Shown here: positions 25,400-34,992 of the stretch, one piece after another
Numbering within the stretch: position 1 is the stretch's first letter
Layout: each line of letters opens with the position of its first letter
Assembly (NCBI GenBank): GCA_903970615.1
Contig: CAJCJH010000011.1
Span: 1-52,271, forward strand
Length of the DNA stretch: 52,271 bases
Direction: 5' to 3'
Source: Rhodospirillales bacterium
GTDB taxonomy: Bacteria; Pseudomonadota; Gammaproteobacteria; Nevskiales; Nevskiaceae
Notes under the pieces: generated by a model
What the model was told of the DNA's origin: nothing
The model's input: only the letters and a program-made list of their open reading frames with translations
The model's database searches: none
Program-made: the position numbers and the translations under genes

Positions 25400-27061
25400 T
25401 CAAATCCCGGCTTCGCGCAACCAGCGCCATAGTGTCGTGCGAGAGACTCGCATGTGCGCGGCAACGGTGCGGCGATTGCCATGGGCACTTCGTATCAGTT
25501 TCTCCAATTCACGCGGGCTTGGGCGTACGGCGGGGCGGGTCGAATTCATCAACTCCGCATCAATTGCCGCGGCGATCGACCGTTTGCGGCTGGATGGTGG
25601 TTCGGCTAACTCCGGCGCGGCCTTTAACAGATAAGCGGCATCGATCCGCGCTGGCCAGCCATCGATATTGCCATGCAGGCTCAAGCGTTCCATCACGTTG
25701 CGCAGTTCGCGCACATTGCCGGGCCAGGCGTGCCGGCGCAGCAGCCGCAAGGCATCCGCACTGAAAGGCAGCGTAGTTTCGCCGCTGCGCTGCAGGAAGC
25801 TTTGCGCCAGCAAGGGCAAATCCTGCGGTCGCTCAGCCAGATTGGGCAATGCAATCTGTAACACATTCAAACGGAAAAACAGGTCCGCACGAAACTGATG
25901 TGCGGCGACACGCGCCGGCAAATCGCAATGCGTCGCTGCGATCACGCGGATATTCACCGCCACCGGCCGCGATGAACCGACGCGCAGAATCTGCCGCTCT
26001 TCGAGCGCCCGCAGCAGGCGCGTCTGCAAGGCCAGCGGCATCTCGCCGATCTCATCGAGAAATAATGTGCCGCCATCTGCGGCTTCGATCAAACCCGCGC
26101 GTCCGCCGCGCCGCGAGCCGGTGAACGCGCCTTCGTCGTAACCGAACAGTTCCGATTCGAGCAGCGATTCGGCGATCGCGCCGCAGTTCACCGCAACGAA
26201 CGGCTGCGTCCGCCGCGCGCTGCCTGCATGAACTGCTTGCGCGACGAGTTCCTTGCCGGTTCCGGTTGCCCCGCTGATCAGTAACGTCGCCGCCGATCGC
26301 GCGCAGCGCAAAACTGCTTCGCGGACATTCGCCATCAGCGCACTTTTACCGAGCAGATCGTCAACGCTGAAACGCACCTGCGGCGATACCGCAACGCGGC
26401 GAGAAGCGCGTATCGAAAGGCCAAAATCCTGGCGGTCGTGAACCACGCCGGCGATGTCGATCGCGGCATCGAACGCGGCGCGAATAGTTTCGGCCGAATA
26501 CAGCAAAATTCCCGGCACACCGGCCTGCTCCGCGAGCTCGGTGGCGAGTCCGGTGCCGACGATCACCTTCACGCCTTTGGCCACCAACTCGGCTACACAA
26601 GTTCGCGCATCTTCCGCGGTAACAAAGGTGCGCTGCTCGATGCTGAGCCCGAAACCGCGCTGGAATTCGGCGAATTCGGGCAGATCGCTGGCATGCGTGA
26701 CCAGGCCGATACGCGGCGACAACTTGCGCGCACGCGCCAGTGCCTGCATCAGATCGAAGCCGCTGAGCCTGACTAAAACCACCGGCTTGTCGATGCGGTT
26801 TTTCAGATATGCGCCGTTGGAACCGGCCGCGATCAATACGTCGCAATCTTCATTGACGAGCCGCCGCCGGATGTGGCGCACTGCTTCCTCGAAGCCGAGG
26901 TTGATCGGCTCGATCAAGGCGCGATCGTCGTACTCGGGCGTAACGTCGTTCAGCAGGCCGGACAGCCGCGAGACGCTGACGGTCCAGATCACCGGCTTGC
27001 GGTCGCTGCCGGCACTGTTGCGATTACGGCGTTGCGGAGGATGGTAAACCATTAGTTTCAT
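25400..27061 (-). CDS. prpR: Sigma-54-dependent propionate regulator PrpR
   Basis: A 553-residue enhancer-binding protein. Residues about 25-215 are the PrpR N-terminal ligand domain, thought to sense 2-methylcitrate. The AAA+ domain has Walker A GATGTGKE (264-271), the sigma-54 contact loop GAFTGS (311-316), Walker B GTLFLDE (331-337), and sensor region RVIAATHCDL. The C-terminus is a Fis-type helix-turn-helix (RRTVAAHMRVSRTTLWRWL). GAFTGS instead of GAFTGA is normal for PrpR. It is divergent from prpB, with TGAAACA boxes and a -24/-12 promoter between them. The start at 27061 is taken as the longest; ATG at 27052 is equally possible, and neither has a clear ribosome-binding site. Confidence 0.93.
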   Translation of the reverse strand: MKLMVYHPPQRRNRNSAGSDRKPVIWTVSVSRLSGLLNDVTPEYDDRALIEPINLGFEEAVRHIRRRLVNEDCDVLIAAGSNGAYLKNRIDKPVVLVRLSGFDLMQALARARKLSPRIGLVTHASDLPEFAEFQRGFGLSIEQRTFVTAEDARTCVAELVAKGVKVIVGTGLATELAEQAGVPGILLYSAETIRAAFDAAIDIAGVVHDRQDFGLSIRASRRVAVSPQVRFSVDDLLGKSALMANVREAVLRCARSAATLLISGATGTGKELVAQAVHAGSARRTQPFVAVNCGAIAESLLESELFGYDEGAFTGSRRGGRAGLIEAADGGTLFLDEIGEMPLALQTRLLRALEERQILRVGSSRPVAVNIRVIAATHCDLPARVAAHQFRADLFFRLNVLQIALPNLAERPQDLPLLAQSFLQRSGETTLPFSADALRLLRRHAWPGNVRELRNVMERLSLHGNIDGWPARIDAAYLLKAAPELAEPPSSRKRSIAAAIDAELMNSTRPAVRPSPRELEKLIRSAHGNRRTVAAHMRVSRTTLWRWLREAGI

Positions 27062-27063
27062 AT

Positions 27064-27127
27064 TGTTTCATAAAACAGTTTGAAACATTTTGAAACACAT
27101 TCATTCTGTTGATTGAAATGATTTCAA
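27064..27127. promoter_or_regulatory. Putative PrpR operator / enhancer boxes
   Basis: Just upstream of prpR lie TGTTTCA (27064-27070), TGAAACA (27081-27087) and TGAAACA (27091-27097), making one inverted and one direct pair with centre spacings of 17 and 10 bp. A second palindrome, TTGAAAT-G-ATTTCAA, is at 27113-27127. They sit about 70-130 bp upstream of the -24/-12 promoter, the right distance for an enhancer-binding protein, and may also autoregulate prpR. Binding by PrpR is inferred. Confidence 0.6.
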
Positions 27128-27196
27128 CTGCCGGAAAATTATTAAATCGATAATAGGATCAGATAGATAACGAGGCAGTCCGTTAACCTCTTGTAG

Positions 27197-27212
27197 TTGG
27201 CACGCCCTTTGG
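27197..27212 (+). promoter_or_regulatory. Sigma-54 (-24/-12) promoter of prpB operon
   Basis: TTGGCACGCCCTTTGG has the -24 GG (27199-27200) and, after exactly 10 nt, a -12 GG (27211-27212) where the consensus is GC. All other conserved positions of TGGCACG-N4-TTGC are kept except that last C. It lies 65 nt before prpB and downstream of the TGAAACA boxes, as expected for PrpR/sigma-54 control. Confidence 0.72.
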
Positions 27213-27276
27213 TATCAGGAGGCCACTACGCGGCTTTGCCCGCTGCCATACGCGCCGCTCATCAAGCGAGAACACT

Positions 27277-28191
27277 ATGACGATCGAAACTCTTGCCATT
27301 CCGAAATCAAACTCACTGCCATCCGCGGGTGCGCGCTTCCGTGATGCCGTAGCAACCGAAAAGCCGTTGCAAATTGCCGGCGCGATTACCGCTTACGCGG
27401 CGCGCCTGGCGCAGGCTACCGGCTTCAAGGCGCTGTATCTTTCCGGCGGCGGCGTCGCCGCGAATTCGCTCGGAATGCCGGACCTCGGTATCAGCACGAT
27501 GGAAGATGTGTTGATCGATATCCGCCGAATCACCGAGGTCACCACGCTGCCTTTGCTGGTGGATATCGATACCGGTTGGGGCGGCGCGTTCAACATCGCG
27601 CGCACGATCCGTTCGATGATCAAGGCCGGTGCCGGCGCGGTACACATGGAAGATCAGGTCGGCCAGAAGCGCTGCGGCCATCGCCCCGGCAAGGAAGTGG
27701 TCAGCAAGGCCGAAATGGTCGATCGCGTGAAAGCCGCTGTGGATGCGCGTACCGATGAAAGTTTCGTCATCATGGCGCGCACCGATGCGCTGGCAGTTGA
27801 AGGTATCGATGCTGCGATCGAGCGCGCAGTGGCTTATGTCGAAGCCGGCGCCGACATGATTTTTCCGGAGGCGATGACCGAGCTTGCGATGTACAAAAAA
27901 TTCAAGGCGGCGGTGAAAGTGCCGATCCTCGCCAACATCACTGAATTCGGGCATACACCGCTGTTCACGACTGAGGAACTCGGTTCGGTGGATGTCGATA
28001 TGGTGCTGTATTGCTGCTCTGCCTATCGCGCGATGAACGCTGCGGCCTTGAAGGTTTACGAAACGATTCGCGCTGAAGGCACGCAGAAAAATGTGGTGCC
28101 ATTGATGCAGACACGCGCCGATCTTTATAAGTACCTCGACTATCATGCGTACGAGCAAAAACTCGATAGCCTGTTCGCTCAGAAGAAATAA
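27277..28191 (+). CDS. prpB: Methylisocitrate lyase PrpB
   Basis: A 304-residue member of the isocitrate-lyase/PEP-mutase superfamily that cleaves 2-methylisocitrate to pyruvate and succinate. [34 protein letters not shown], and [19 protein letters not shown] (the KRCGH catalytic loop with its cysteine) are diagnostic for PrpB and distinguish it from the PEP mutase at the start of this window. It is the first gene of the methylcitrate operon, behind a sigma-54 promoter. Confidence 0.96.
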   Translation: MTIETLAIPKSNSLPSAGARFRDAVATEKPLQIAGAITAYAARLAQATGFKALYLSGGGVAANSLGMPDLGISTMEDVLIDIRRITEVTTLPLLVDIDTGWGGAFNIARTIRSMIKAGAGAVHMEDQVGQKRCGHRPGKEVVSKAEMVDRVKAAVDARTDESFVIMARTDALAVEGIDAAIERAVAYVEAGADMIFPEAMTELAMYKKFKAAVKVPILANITEFGHTPLFTTEELGSVDVDMVLYCCSAYRAMNAAALKVYETIRAEGTQKNVVPLMQTRADLYKYLDYHAYEQKLDSLFAQKK

Positions 28192-28286
28192 CTGGCACTG
28201 TCGCCAATCGATGCGATCTGCAAAATCTTGATCGAGTCTGTTCGCGCTCAAACGAATTCATAAGCAAACCCACGACCGGAGGACGT

Positions 28287-29453
28287 ATGTCCGAAACTGC
28301 AACTGCCGCACCTGCAACCGCCTTCAAACCGAAAAAATCCGTCGCGCTTTCCGGCGTCACGGCTGGCAACACTGCGCTCTGCACGGTCGGTCGCAGCGGC
28401 AACGATCTGCACTATCGCGGCTACGACATTCTCGATGTCGCCGACGCCTGCGAGTTCGAGGAAATCGCGCATCTGCTGGTCCATGGCAAGCTGCCGACTG
28501 CGGATGAACTGAAGGCTTACAAGATCAAACTGAAAAGCTTGCGCGGCTTGCCCGCAGTCGTGAAGTCTGCGCTCGAAGCCTTGCCTGCCGCGAGTCATCC
28601 GATGGACGTCATGCGCACCGGCGTTTCCGCACTCGGCTGTACGTTACCGGAGAAGGACGACCACAATCATCCTGGCGCGCGCGACATCGCCGATCGGCTG
28701 ATGGCCTCGCTCGGCTCGATGCTGCTGTACTGGTATCACTACGCGGTAAACGGCCGCATCATCGAAGTGGAAACCGATGACGATTCCATCGGTGGCCATT
28801 TCCTGCATCTACTGCATGGCGTAAAGCCACCCGCGAGCTGGGTGAAGGCGATGCACACGTCATTGGTGCTATACGCCGAGCATGAATTCAATGCGAGCAC
28901 GTTCACCTGCCGCGTGATTGCCGGCACCGGCTCCGACATCCATTCCTCAATTTGCGGCGGCATTGGCGCGCTGCGTGGACCGAAGCATGGCGGCGCGAAT
29001 GAAGTCGCATTCGAGATTCAAAAGCGCTACGACACGCCGGACGAAGCAGAAGCCGACATCAAGGCGCGCGTCGAAAAGAAGGAAGTCGTGATCGGCTTCG
29101 GCCATCCGGTTTATACGGTCAGCGATCCACGCAACAAGGTCATCAAGGAAGTCGCGCGCAAGCTGTCGAAAGAAGCCGGTTCGATGAAGATGTTCGACAT
29201 CGCCGAGCGTCTGGAAACGGTGATGTGGGACGTCAAGAAAATGTTCCCGAATCTCGACTGGTTCAGCGCCGTCAGCTATCACATGATGGGTGTGCCGACC
29301 GCGATGTTTACACCGCTGTTCGTGATCGCGCGCACCTCCGGCTGGAGCGCGCACATCATCGAACAGCGCATCGACGGCAAGATCATCCGGCCCACCGCGA
29401 ACTATGTCGGCCCGGAAGATTTGCGGTTCGTGCCGCTGAAGGACCGTAAATAA
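28287..29453 (+). CDS. prpC: 2-Methylcitrate synthase PrpC
   Basis: A 388-residue citrate-synthase-family enzyme condensing propionyl-CoA with oxaloacetate. Motifs seen: [18 protein letters not shown], catalytic-His segments in EHEFNASTF and [13 protein letters not shown], and [14 protein letters not shown]; the catalytic Asp lies in the LDWFSAV stretch near residue 325. The short length (no N-terminal NADH-regulatory region as in type II GltA) fits PrpC. The start at 28287 has GGAGGA 5 nt upstream. It is the second gene in the operon, 95 nt after prpB. Confidence 0.95.
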   Translation: MSETATAAPATAFKPKKSVALSGVTAGNTALCTVGRSGNDLHYRGYDILDVADACEFEEIAHLLVHGKLPTADELKAYKIKLKSLRGLPAVVKSALEALPAASHPMDVMRTGVSALGCTLPEKDDHNHPGARDIADRLMASLGSMLLYWYHYAVNGRIIEVETDDDSIGGHFLHLLHGVKPPASWVKAMHTSLVLYAEHEFNASTFTCRVIAGTGSDIHSSICGGIGALRGPKHGGANEVAFEIQKRYDTPDEAEADIKARVEKKEVVIGFGHPVYTVSDPRNKVIKEVARKLSKEAGSMKMFDIAERLETVMWDVKKMFPNLDWFSAVSYHMMGVPTAMFTPLFVIARTSGWSAHIIEQRIDGKIIRPTANYVGPEDLRFVPLKDRK

Positions 29454-29567
29454 AAGCATCCACGACGATTGGGCGATCTCGGCCCATCGATTTGCCGACG
29501 CAATATCGCTGCACCCTGTGGGCAGATGAAGCTTGCCCACTTCAAATCTTTCCGAGTGAAGCGTGAT

Positions 29568-32162
29568 ATGAACACCGCAAACCGCAAACCGCTGCCAGGC
29601 ACAACACTGGACTATTTCGACACGCGCGCCGCAGTCGATGCGATCTCGCCCGGCGCTTATGCGAAGCTGCCGTATACCTCGCGCGTGCATGCCGAAAATC
29701 TGGTGCGGCGCTGCGATCCGGCTACGCTCACGGCCTCGCTGAAGCAGTTGATCGAGCGTAAGCGCGATCTTGATTTTCCGTGGTTTCCGGCGCGTGTGGT
29801 GTGTCACGACATCCTCGGCCAGACTGCGCTGGTTGATCTCGCCGGCTTGCGCGATGCGATTGCGGATATGGGTGGCGATCCGGCGCAGGTGAATCCTGTG
29901 GTGCAAACGCAGTTGATCGTCGACCATTCGCTGGCGGTGGAATTCGCCGGCTTCGATAAAGATGCGTTTGCGAAAAATCGCGCGGTCGAGGATCGCCGCA
30001 ACGAAGACCGCTTCCACTTCATCGAGTGGACCAAGAAGGCGTTCAAGAACGTCGAGGTGATTCCACCCGGCAACGGCATCATGCATCAGATCAATCTGGA
30101 GCGGATGTCACCGGTGGTGCATGCGAAAGAGGGCGTCGCGTTTCCGGATACTCTGGTGGGTACCGATAGCCACACGCCACATGTCGATGCGCTCGGTGTG
30201 ATCGCCATCGGCGTTGGCGGACTCGAAGCAGAAAATGTGATGCTCGGCCGCGCGTCGTGGATGCGTTTGCCAGACATCATCGGCGTGGAACTCAGCGGCA
30301 AACCACAGCCGAATATCACGGCCACAGACATCGTGCTCGCGCTCACCGAATTCCTGCGCAAGGAAAAAGTCGTCGGCGCGTATCTGGAATTTTATGGCGA
30401 AGGCGCATCCGCGCTGACGGTCGGCGACCGCGCGACGATCTCGAATATGACGCCGGAATTCGGCGCGACCGCCGCGATGTTTTACATCGATCAGCAGACC
30501 ATCGAGTATCTCAAGCTCACCGGCCGCGAAACCGATCAGGTCAAGCTGGTCGAGACATACGCGAAGCATGCCGGCTTGTGGGCAGATGCGCTCAAAACCG
30601 CCGAATACGAGCGCGTCATCAAGTTCGATCTGTCGACCGTGGTGCGCAACATGGCCGGCCCGAGCAATCCGCATAAACGCCTGCCAACGAGCGATCTCGC
30701 GGCGCGCGGCATCGCCGCAAAGTGGGAAGAAATTCCAGGACAAATGCCAGATGGCGCGGTCATCATCGCCGCGATTACCAGCTGCACCAATACCAGCAAT
30801 CCGCGCAACGTCATCGCCGCTGGCCTGCTCGCACGCAACGCTAACGCACGCGGCTTGACGCGCAAGCCCTGGGTGAAGTCCTCGCTCGCGCCAGGCTCCA
30901 AAGCCGTGCAGTTGTATCTCGAAGAAGCGGATTTATTGAAGGAGCTGGAACAGCTCGGCTTCGGCATCGTCGCCTTCGCCTGCACCACTTGTAATGGTAT
31001 GAGCGGTGCGCTCGATCCGGCGATTCAGAAGGAAGTGATCGAGCGCGATCTGTATGCGACCGCCGTGCTTTCCGGCAATCGCAACTTCGATGGCCGCATT
31101 CATCCTTACGCGAAGCAGGCGTTCCTCGCCTCGCCGCCGCTGGTGGTGGCTTATGCCATCGCCGGCACCGTGCGTTTCGATATCGAAAAGGATGTGCTTG
31201 GCATCGATCACGATGGCAAGCCGGTCACGCTCAAAGACATCTGGCCGAGCGATGCGGAGATCGATACGATCGTCGCCAGCAGCGTGAAGCCTTCACACTT
31301 CCGCCAGGTTTACGACCCGATGTTCAACTTCAAGATCGTCGAGGACAAGAGCATCAAGCCGCTGTACGACTGGCGCCCGCAAAGCACGTACATCCGCCGC
31401 CCGCCGTATTGGGAAGGCGCGCTCGCCGGCGAACGCACGCTCAAGGGCATGCGCGCGCTGGCGGTGTTGCCGGACAACATCACTACCGACCATCTTTCGC
31501 CATCGAATGCAATTCTTCTGGATAGCGCCGCCGGCGAATACCTCGCAAAAATGGGCCTGCCAGAAGAGGACTTCAACTCTTACGCCACGCATCGCGGCGA
31601 TCACCTTACTGCGCAACGCGCCACCTTCGCCAATCCGCAATTGGTCAACGAAATGGCTGTGGTCGATGGCAAAGTAAAAAAGGGTTCGCTGACGCGCATC
31701 GAGCCGGAAGGCAAGGTCGTGCGCATGTGGGAAGGCATCGAAACCTACATGGAACGCAAGCAGCCGCTGATCATTATTGCGGGTGCGGATTACGGCCAAG
31801 GCTCCTCGCGCGACTGGGCCGCCAAGGGCGTGCGCCTCGCCGGTGTGGAAGCGATTGCGGCTGAAGGCTTCGAGCGCATCCACCGCACCAACCTCATCGG
31901 CATGGGCGTACTGCCGCTCGAATTCAAACCCGGCACCACGCGGCTCACACTAAAAATCGACGGCACCGAAACCTTCGACGTCATCGGTGAACGCAAGCCG
32001 CGCACAACGCTGACTCTGGTGATCCATCGCAAAAACGGCGAGCGCGTGGAAGTGCCGGTAATTTGTCGTCTGGATACGGCTGAGGAAGTCTCGATCTACG
32101 ATGCGGGTGGGGTTTTACAGCGGTTTGCGCAGGATTTTTTGGAGTCGTCGAAGGCGGCTTGA
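29568..32162 (+). CDS. acnD: Fe/S-dependent 2-methylcitrate dehydratase AcnD
   Basis: An 864-residue aconitase-family protein that dehydrates 2-methylcitrate to an aconitate isomer requiring PrpF for further use. The N-terminus (MNTANRKPLPGTTLDYFDT) matches AcnD, so the ATG at 29568 is preferred over 29469 and 29526. Cluster-ligand cysteines are in AAITSCTNTSNP and AFACTTCNGMSG. The C-terminal swivel domain has GADYGQGSSRDWAAKG. It lies in the AcnD-PrpF version of the cycle, which replaces PrpD. Confidence 0.95.
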   Translation: MNTANRKPLPGTTLDYFDTRAAVDAISPGAYAKLPYTSRVHAENLVRRCDPATLTASLKQLIERKRDLDFPWFPARVVCHDILGQTALVDLAGLRDAIADMGGDPAQVNPVVQTQLIVDHSLAVEFAGFDKDAFAKNRAVEDRRNEDRFHFIEWTKKAFKNVEVIPPGNGIMHQINLERMSPVVHAKEGVAFPDTLVGTDSHTPHVDALGVIAIGVGGLEAENVMLGRASWMRLPDIIGVELSGKPQPNITATDIVLALTEFLRKEKVVGAYLEFYGEGASALTVGDRATISNMTPEFGATAAMFYIDQQTIEYLKLTGRETDQVKLVETYAKHAGLWADALKTAEYERVIKFDLSTVVRNMAGPSNPHKRLPTSDLAARGIAAKWEEIPGQMPDGAVIIAAITSCTNTSNPRNVIAAGLLARNANARGLTRKPWVKSSLAPGSKAVQLYLEEADLLKELEQLGFGIVAFACTTCNGMSGALDPAIQKEVIERDLYATAVLSGNRNFDGRIHPYAKQAFLASPPLVVAYAIAGTVRFDIEKDVLGIDHDGKPVTLKDIWPSDAEIDTIVASSVKPSHFRQVYDPMFNFKIVEDKSIKPLYDWRPQSTYIRRPPYWEGALAGERTLKGMRALAVLPDNITTDHLSPSNAILLDSAAGEYLAKMGLPEEDFNSYATHRGDHLTAQRATFANPQLVNEMAVVDGKVKKGSLTRIEPEGKVVRMWEGIETYMERKQPLIIIAGADYGQGSSRDWAAKGVRLAGVEAIAAEGFERIHRTNLIGMGVLPLEFKPGTTRLTLKIDGTETFDVIGERKPRTTLTLVIHRKNGERVEVPVICRLDTAEEVSIYDAGGVLQRFAQDFLESSKAA

Positions 32163-32179
32163 TGATTTATTTGATGTGA

Positions 32180-32830
32180 ATGACAGACTTAATGACCTTC
32201 AAAGATCATATTCAATCCAACAAAGATGGATTTGGGCTTGATCCGCTTGGCTATGCTTCACTCGGTTGGTATAAGTGGGGCATGGTTCAGACGCTGGCGG
32301 GCTTCCCGGTTGATCTGCAAAAAGGTCCGACAAGTGACGATCTGAAATCTCCAGTTCTGTGGCTTTCACATGCGCATGCGATGTCTGAGGCAGCTCGCGT
32401 CTTAATTCACGGGATGCCGAATCTGGATTTAATGCCAGAGCACATTCGAGGCATATGTCACTGCCAATATCATGCAGTTGCGCTGATGCTTGTTGGATAC
32501 AGCCTTGAGATATGTCTAAAGGCGATACTCATCATTGACAAAGGAGTTGCTGCTTATCAAGCGGAAGAAAAGAAACACTTTCACCATAGCCTTGAAAAGC
32601 TCGCAGCATTCGTTCCTAACCTGAGCGAAAGAGACAACGCAGTGTTGAAAGGGCTTTCGCATTACACCCGGTGGGCTGGTCGCTACCCAGATCCTGGCTT
32701 TGGGAAGCAAGGCCATGCAGAAGAAATCTTTACGCTGTCTGAGAAATTCAAGATCAGCGCTAAAGAACTATTTGATGTTGCTGATCGCGTTATGAAACAC
32801 GCGAGAACGGTTGCTGAGAACAAGACGTAA
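32180..32830 (+). CDS. HEPN-like hypothetical protein inserted in prp operon
   Basis: A 216-residue protein of unknown function between acnD and prpF, a spot where these two genes are normally adjacent. The central helix GYSLEICLKAILI and the later HFHHSLEKLAAF resemble the GYxxExxLKAxL and HxLxxL segments of HEPN-type helical domains found in toxins and RNases. I do not see a canonical RNase motif (R-x4-6-H) in the expected place, so it may be non-catalytic. Its base composition is clearly lower in GC than its neighbours and it uses rarer codons such as TTA and ATA, suggesting recent acquisition. The start codon has no good ribosome-binding site and lies 17 nt after acnD. Expression with the operon is likely by position. 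Confidence 0.6.
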   Translation: MTDLMTFKDHIQSNKDGFGLDPLGYASLGWYKWGMVQTLAGFPVDLQKGPTSDDLKSPVLWLSHAHAMSEAARVLIHGMPNLDLMPEHIRGICHCQYHAVALMLVGYSLEICLKAILIIDKGVAAYQAEEKKHFHHSLEKLAAFVPNLSERDNAVLKGLSHYTRWAGRYPDPGFGKQGHAEEIFTLSEKFKISAKELFDVADRVMKHARTVAENKT

Positions 32831-32892
32831 GTCGCGCTAAGAGCGCCCCACACCGACAGATACTCTCCCGGATTCGTTAGGACAACATTCGC

Positions 32893-34086
32893 ATGGATCA
32901 CATCCCCCAAATCAAAATCCCCGCTACATACATGCGCGGCGGCACCAGCAAGGGGGTGTTCTTCCGCTTGCGGGATTTGCCGGAAGCCGTGCAGATGCCG
33001 GGCGAAGCGCGCGACAAATTGCTGCTGCGCGTGATCGGCTCGCCGGACCCTTACGGCAAGCAAATCGACGGCATGGGTGGTGCGACGTCGAGTACCAGCA
33101 AGGCGGTGATTCTGTCGAAGAGCACGAAGTCGGATCACGATGTCGATTACCTGTTTGGTCAGGTTTCGATCGACAAGGCGTTCGTCGACTGGAGCGGCAA
33201 CTGCGGCAATCTTTCCGCTGCGGTGGGGCCGTTTGCGATCAGCAATGGCTTGGTCGATGCCAGCCGCGTGCCGAAAGAAGGTGTTGCCACCATCCGCATC
33301 TGGCAGGCGAACATCGGCAAAACCATCATCGCGCATGTGCCGATCACGCATGGCGTGGTGCAGGAAACCGGCGACTTCGAGTTGGATGGTGTGACGTTCC
33401 CCGCTGCCGAAGTGCAGCTTGAATTTCTCGATCCGGCCGACGAGGGCGAAGGCGAGGGTGGTGGTGCGATGTTTCCCACCGGCCAGTTGGTGGATGATCT
33501 CGAAGTGCCTAGTGTCGGCACGCTGAAAGCGACGATGATCAATGCCGGAATTCCGACGATTTTCGTCAACGCGGATGCGATCGGCTACACCGGCACCGAG
33601 TTGCAGGATGCGATCAACGGCGACGCCAAAGCGCTGGCGAAATTCGAGACGATTCGTGCGCATGGCGCTGTGCGCATGGGCCTGATCCAGCACATCGACG
33701 AAGCGGCGAAGCGTCAGCATACGCCGAAGGTTGCGTTCGTCGCCAAACCGGCGGCGTATGTTTCGTCCAGCGGCAAACCGGTCGGCGTGGATGATGTCGA
33801 TCTGCTGGTGCGTGCGATGTCGATGGGCAAGCTGCATCACGCGATGATGGGCACGGCGGCTGTTGCGATCGGCACGGCCGCTGCAATTCCCGGCACATTG
33901 GTGAATCTCGCTGCTGGTGGAACCACGCGCACAGCAGTGCGCTTCGGACATCCTTCCGGCACCTTGAGAGTGGGCGCGGAAGCGGCGCAAGTGAATGGCG
34001 AATGGATCGTCAAAAAAGCCATCATGAGCCGCAGCGCGCGCGTGCTGATGGAAGGCTGGGTGCGCGTGCCGGGCGATGCGTTTTAG
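32893..34086 (+). CDS. prpF: 2-Methylaconitate cis-trans isomerase PrpF
   Basis: A 397-residue protein of the PrpF/diaminopimelate-epimerase-like fold that isomerises the AcnD product to the isomer taken by aconitase AcnB. The beginning (IPATYMRGGTSKGVFF) and the segments GMGGATSSTSKAVIL, WSGNCGNLSAAVGPFAI and GGTTRTAVRFGHPSGTL are highly characteristic. The two lysine/cysteine-bearing loops typical of the active site are present. It closes the methylcitrate operon. Confidence 0.95.
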   Translation: MDHIPQIKIPATYMRGGTSKGVFFRLRDLPEAVQMPGEARDKLLLRVIGSPDPYGKQIDGMGGATSSTSKAVILSKSTKSDHDVDYLFGQVSIDKAFVDWSGNCGNLSAAVGPFAISNGLVDASRVPKEGVATIRIWQANIGKTIIAHVPITHGVVQETGDFELDGVTFPAAEVQLEFLDPADEGEGEGGGAMFPTGQLVDDLEVPSVGTLKATMINAGIPTIFVNADAIGYTGTELQDAINGDAKALAKFETIRAHGAVRMGLIQHIDEAAKRQHTPKVAFVAKPAAYVSSSGKPVGVDDVDLLVRAMSMGKLHHAMMGTAAVAIGTAAAIPGTLVNLAAGGTTRTAVRFGHPSGTLRVGAEAAQVNGEWIVKKAIMSRSARVLMEGWVRVPGDAF

Positions 34087-34334
34087 GCGCAGCGCGATCG
34101 GGCAAGTCATCGACGGCTGATCGGCGTGGTTGATCGAGACGATTTTCCGGCCGTCTTCCAAGTCATCTTCAACGGCAGCTTCCGATCATCTGCCAGGCAT
34201 CTTGCCGGGCATGTTCCAGTCATTTAATCCGAACGCTCAGCCACAGACGCGCGCGGGACTTTTCTTTTGAATAAGTGTTCCAATATTCAACGAAAGCGCC
34301 GCATGACGCGGCTCGACGATTCAGGAGGTTTTCG

Positions 34335-34961
34335 ATGGAACAGACTTGCGATCTTCCCAACGCCAATCGCACGGCCGACAAAGGCGCATTTCCCGATCCG
34401 CTACGCGATCTTGAGGCCACCGATGGCGTGCATAGCGCGGTCTTCGCCGCTGGCTGCTTCTGGTGCGTGGAGGCGGTGTTCAAACAGCTCGACGGCGTGC
34501 TTGCGGTGACTTCCGGCTACACCGGCGGCACTGCGCAGACGGCGGACTATGAAACGGTTTGCACCGGCCGCACCGATCATGCCGAAGTCATCAAGATCGA
34601 TTACGACCCGAAGCGCATCAGCTTCGGCCGGCTGCTGAAGATTTTCTTTTCGGTGGCGCACGATCCCACGCAACTGAACCGGCAAGGCAACGATCGCGGC
34701 CGTCAATATCGTTCGGCTATTTTTTACGGCAGCGAATCGCAGCACGAAATCGCGCGTGCGTATATTCAGCAACTCACCGAAGCCGGCGTTTTCAAGCAGC
34801 CTATCGTGACCGAACTCGCACCGCTGGGTGCGTTCTACAAAGCTGAAAATTATCACCAGAATTATGCCGAGCTGAATCCCAACCAGCCTTACATTGCCGC
34901 GGTCTCCACGCCGAAAGTGGAGAAGCTGAAGCAAAAATATGGCGAGTATCTGCGCAAGTGA
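34335..34961 (+). CDS. msrA: Peptide methionine-S-sulfoxide reductase MsrA
   Basis: A 208-residue reductase of methionine-S-sulfoxide. The catalytic motif is GCFWCVE (Cys41), followed by GYTGG, the YETVCTGRTDHAEV substrate region and FFSVAHDPTQLNRQGND; the C-terminal YHQNY is also typical. The ATG at 34335 has AGGAGG 6-7 nt upstream. It is followed after 31 nt by msrB, forming a complete repair pair for oxidised methionine. An N-terminal extension of about 30 residues shows no export signal. Confidence 0.95.
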   Translation: MEQTCDLPNANRTADKGAFPDPLRDLEATDGVHSAVFAAGCFWCVEAVFKQLDGVLAVTSGYTGGTAQTADYETVCTGRTDHAEVIKIDYDPKRISFGRLLKIFFSVAHDPTQLNRQGNDRGRQYRSAIFYGSESQHEIARAYIQQLTEAGVFKQPIVTELAPLGAFYKAENYHQNYAELNPNQPYIAAVSTPKVEKLKQKYGEYLRK

Positions 34962-34992
34962 ATGCGCGCGTTCAAGCAATCAGGAGTGAGTC

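Noticed and set aside
28947-30086. Minus-strand frame spanning prpC and acnD
   Set aside because: It covers two well-identified genes on the other strand and resembles no family.
34087-34334. Possible degenerate repeat in the prpF-msrA gap
   Set aside because: CATCTTGCC/CATCTGCC-like similarities are short and irregular; no clear unit or hairpin.
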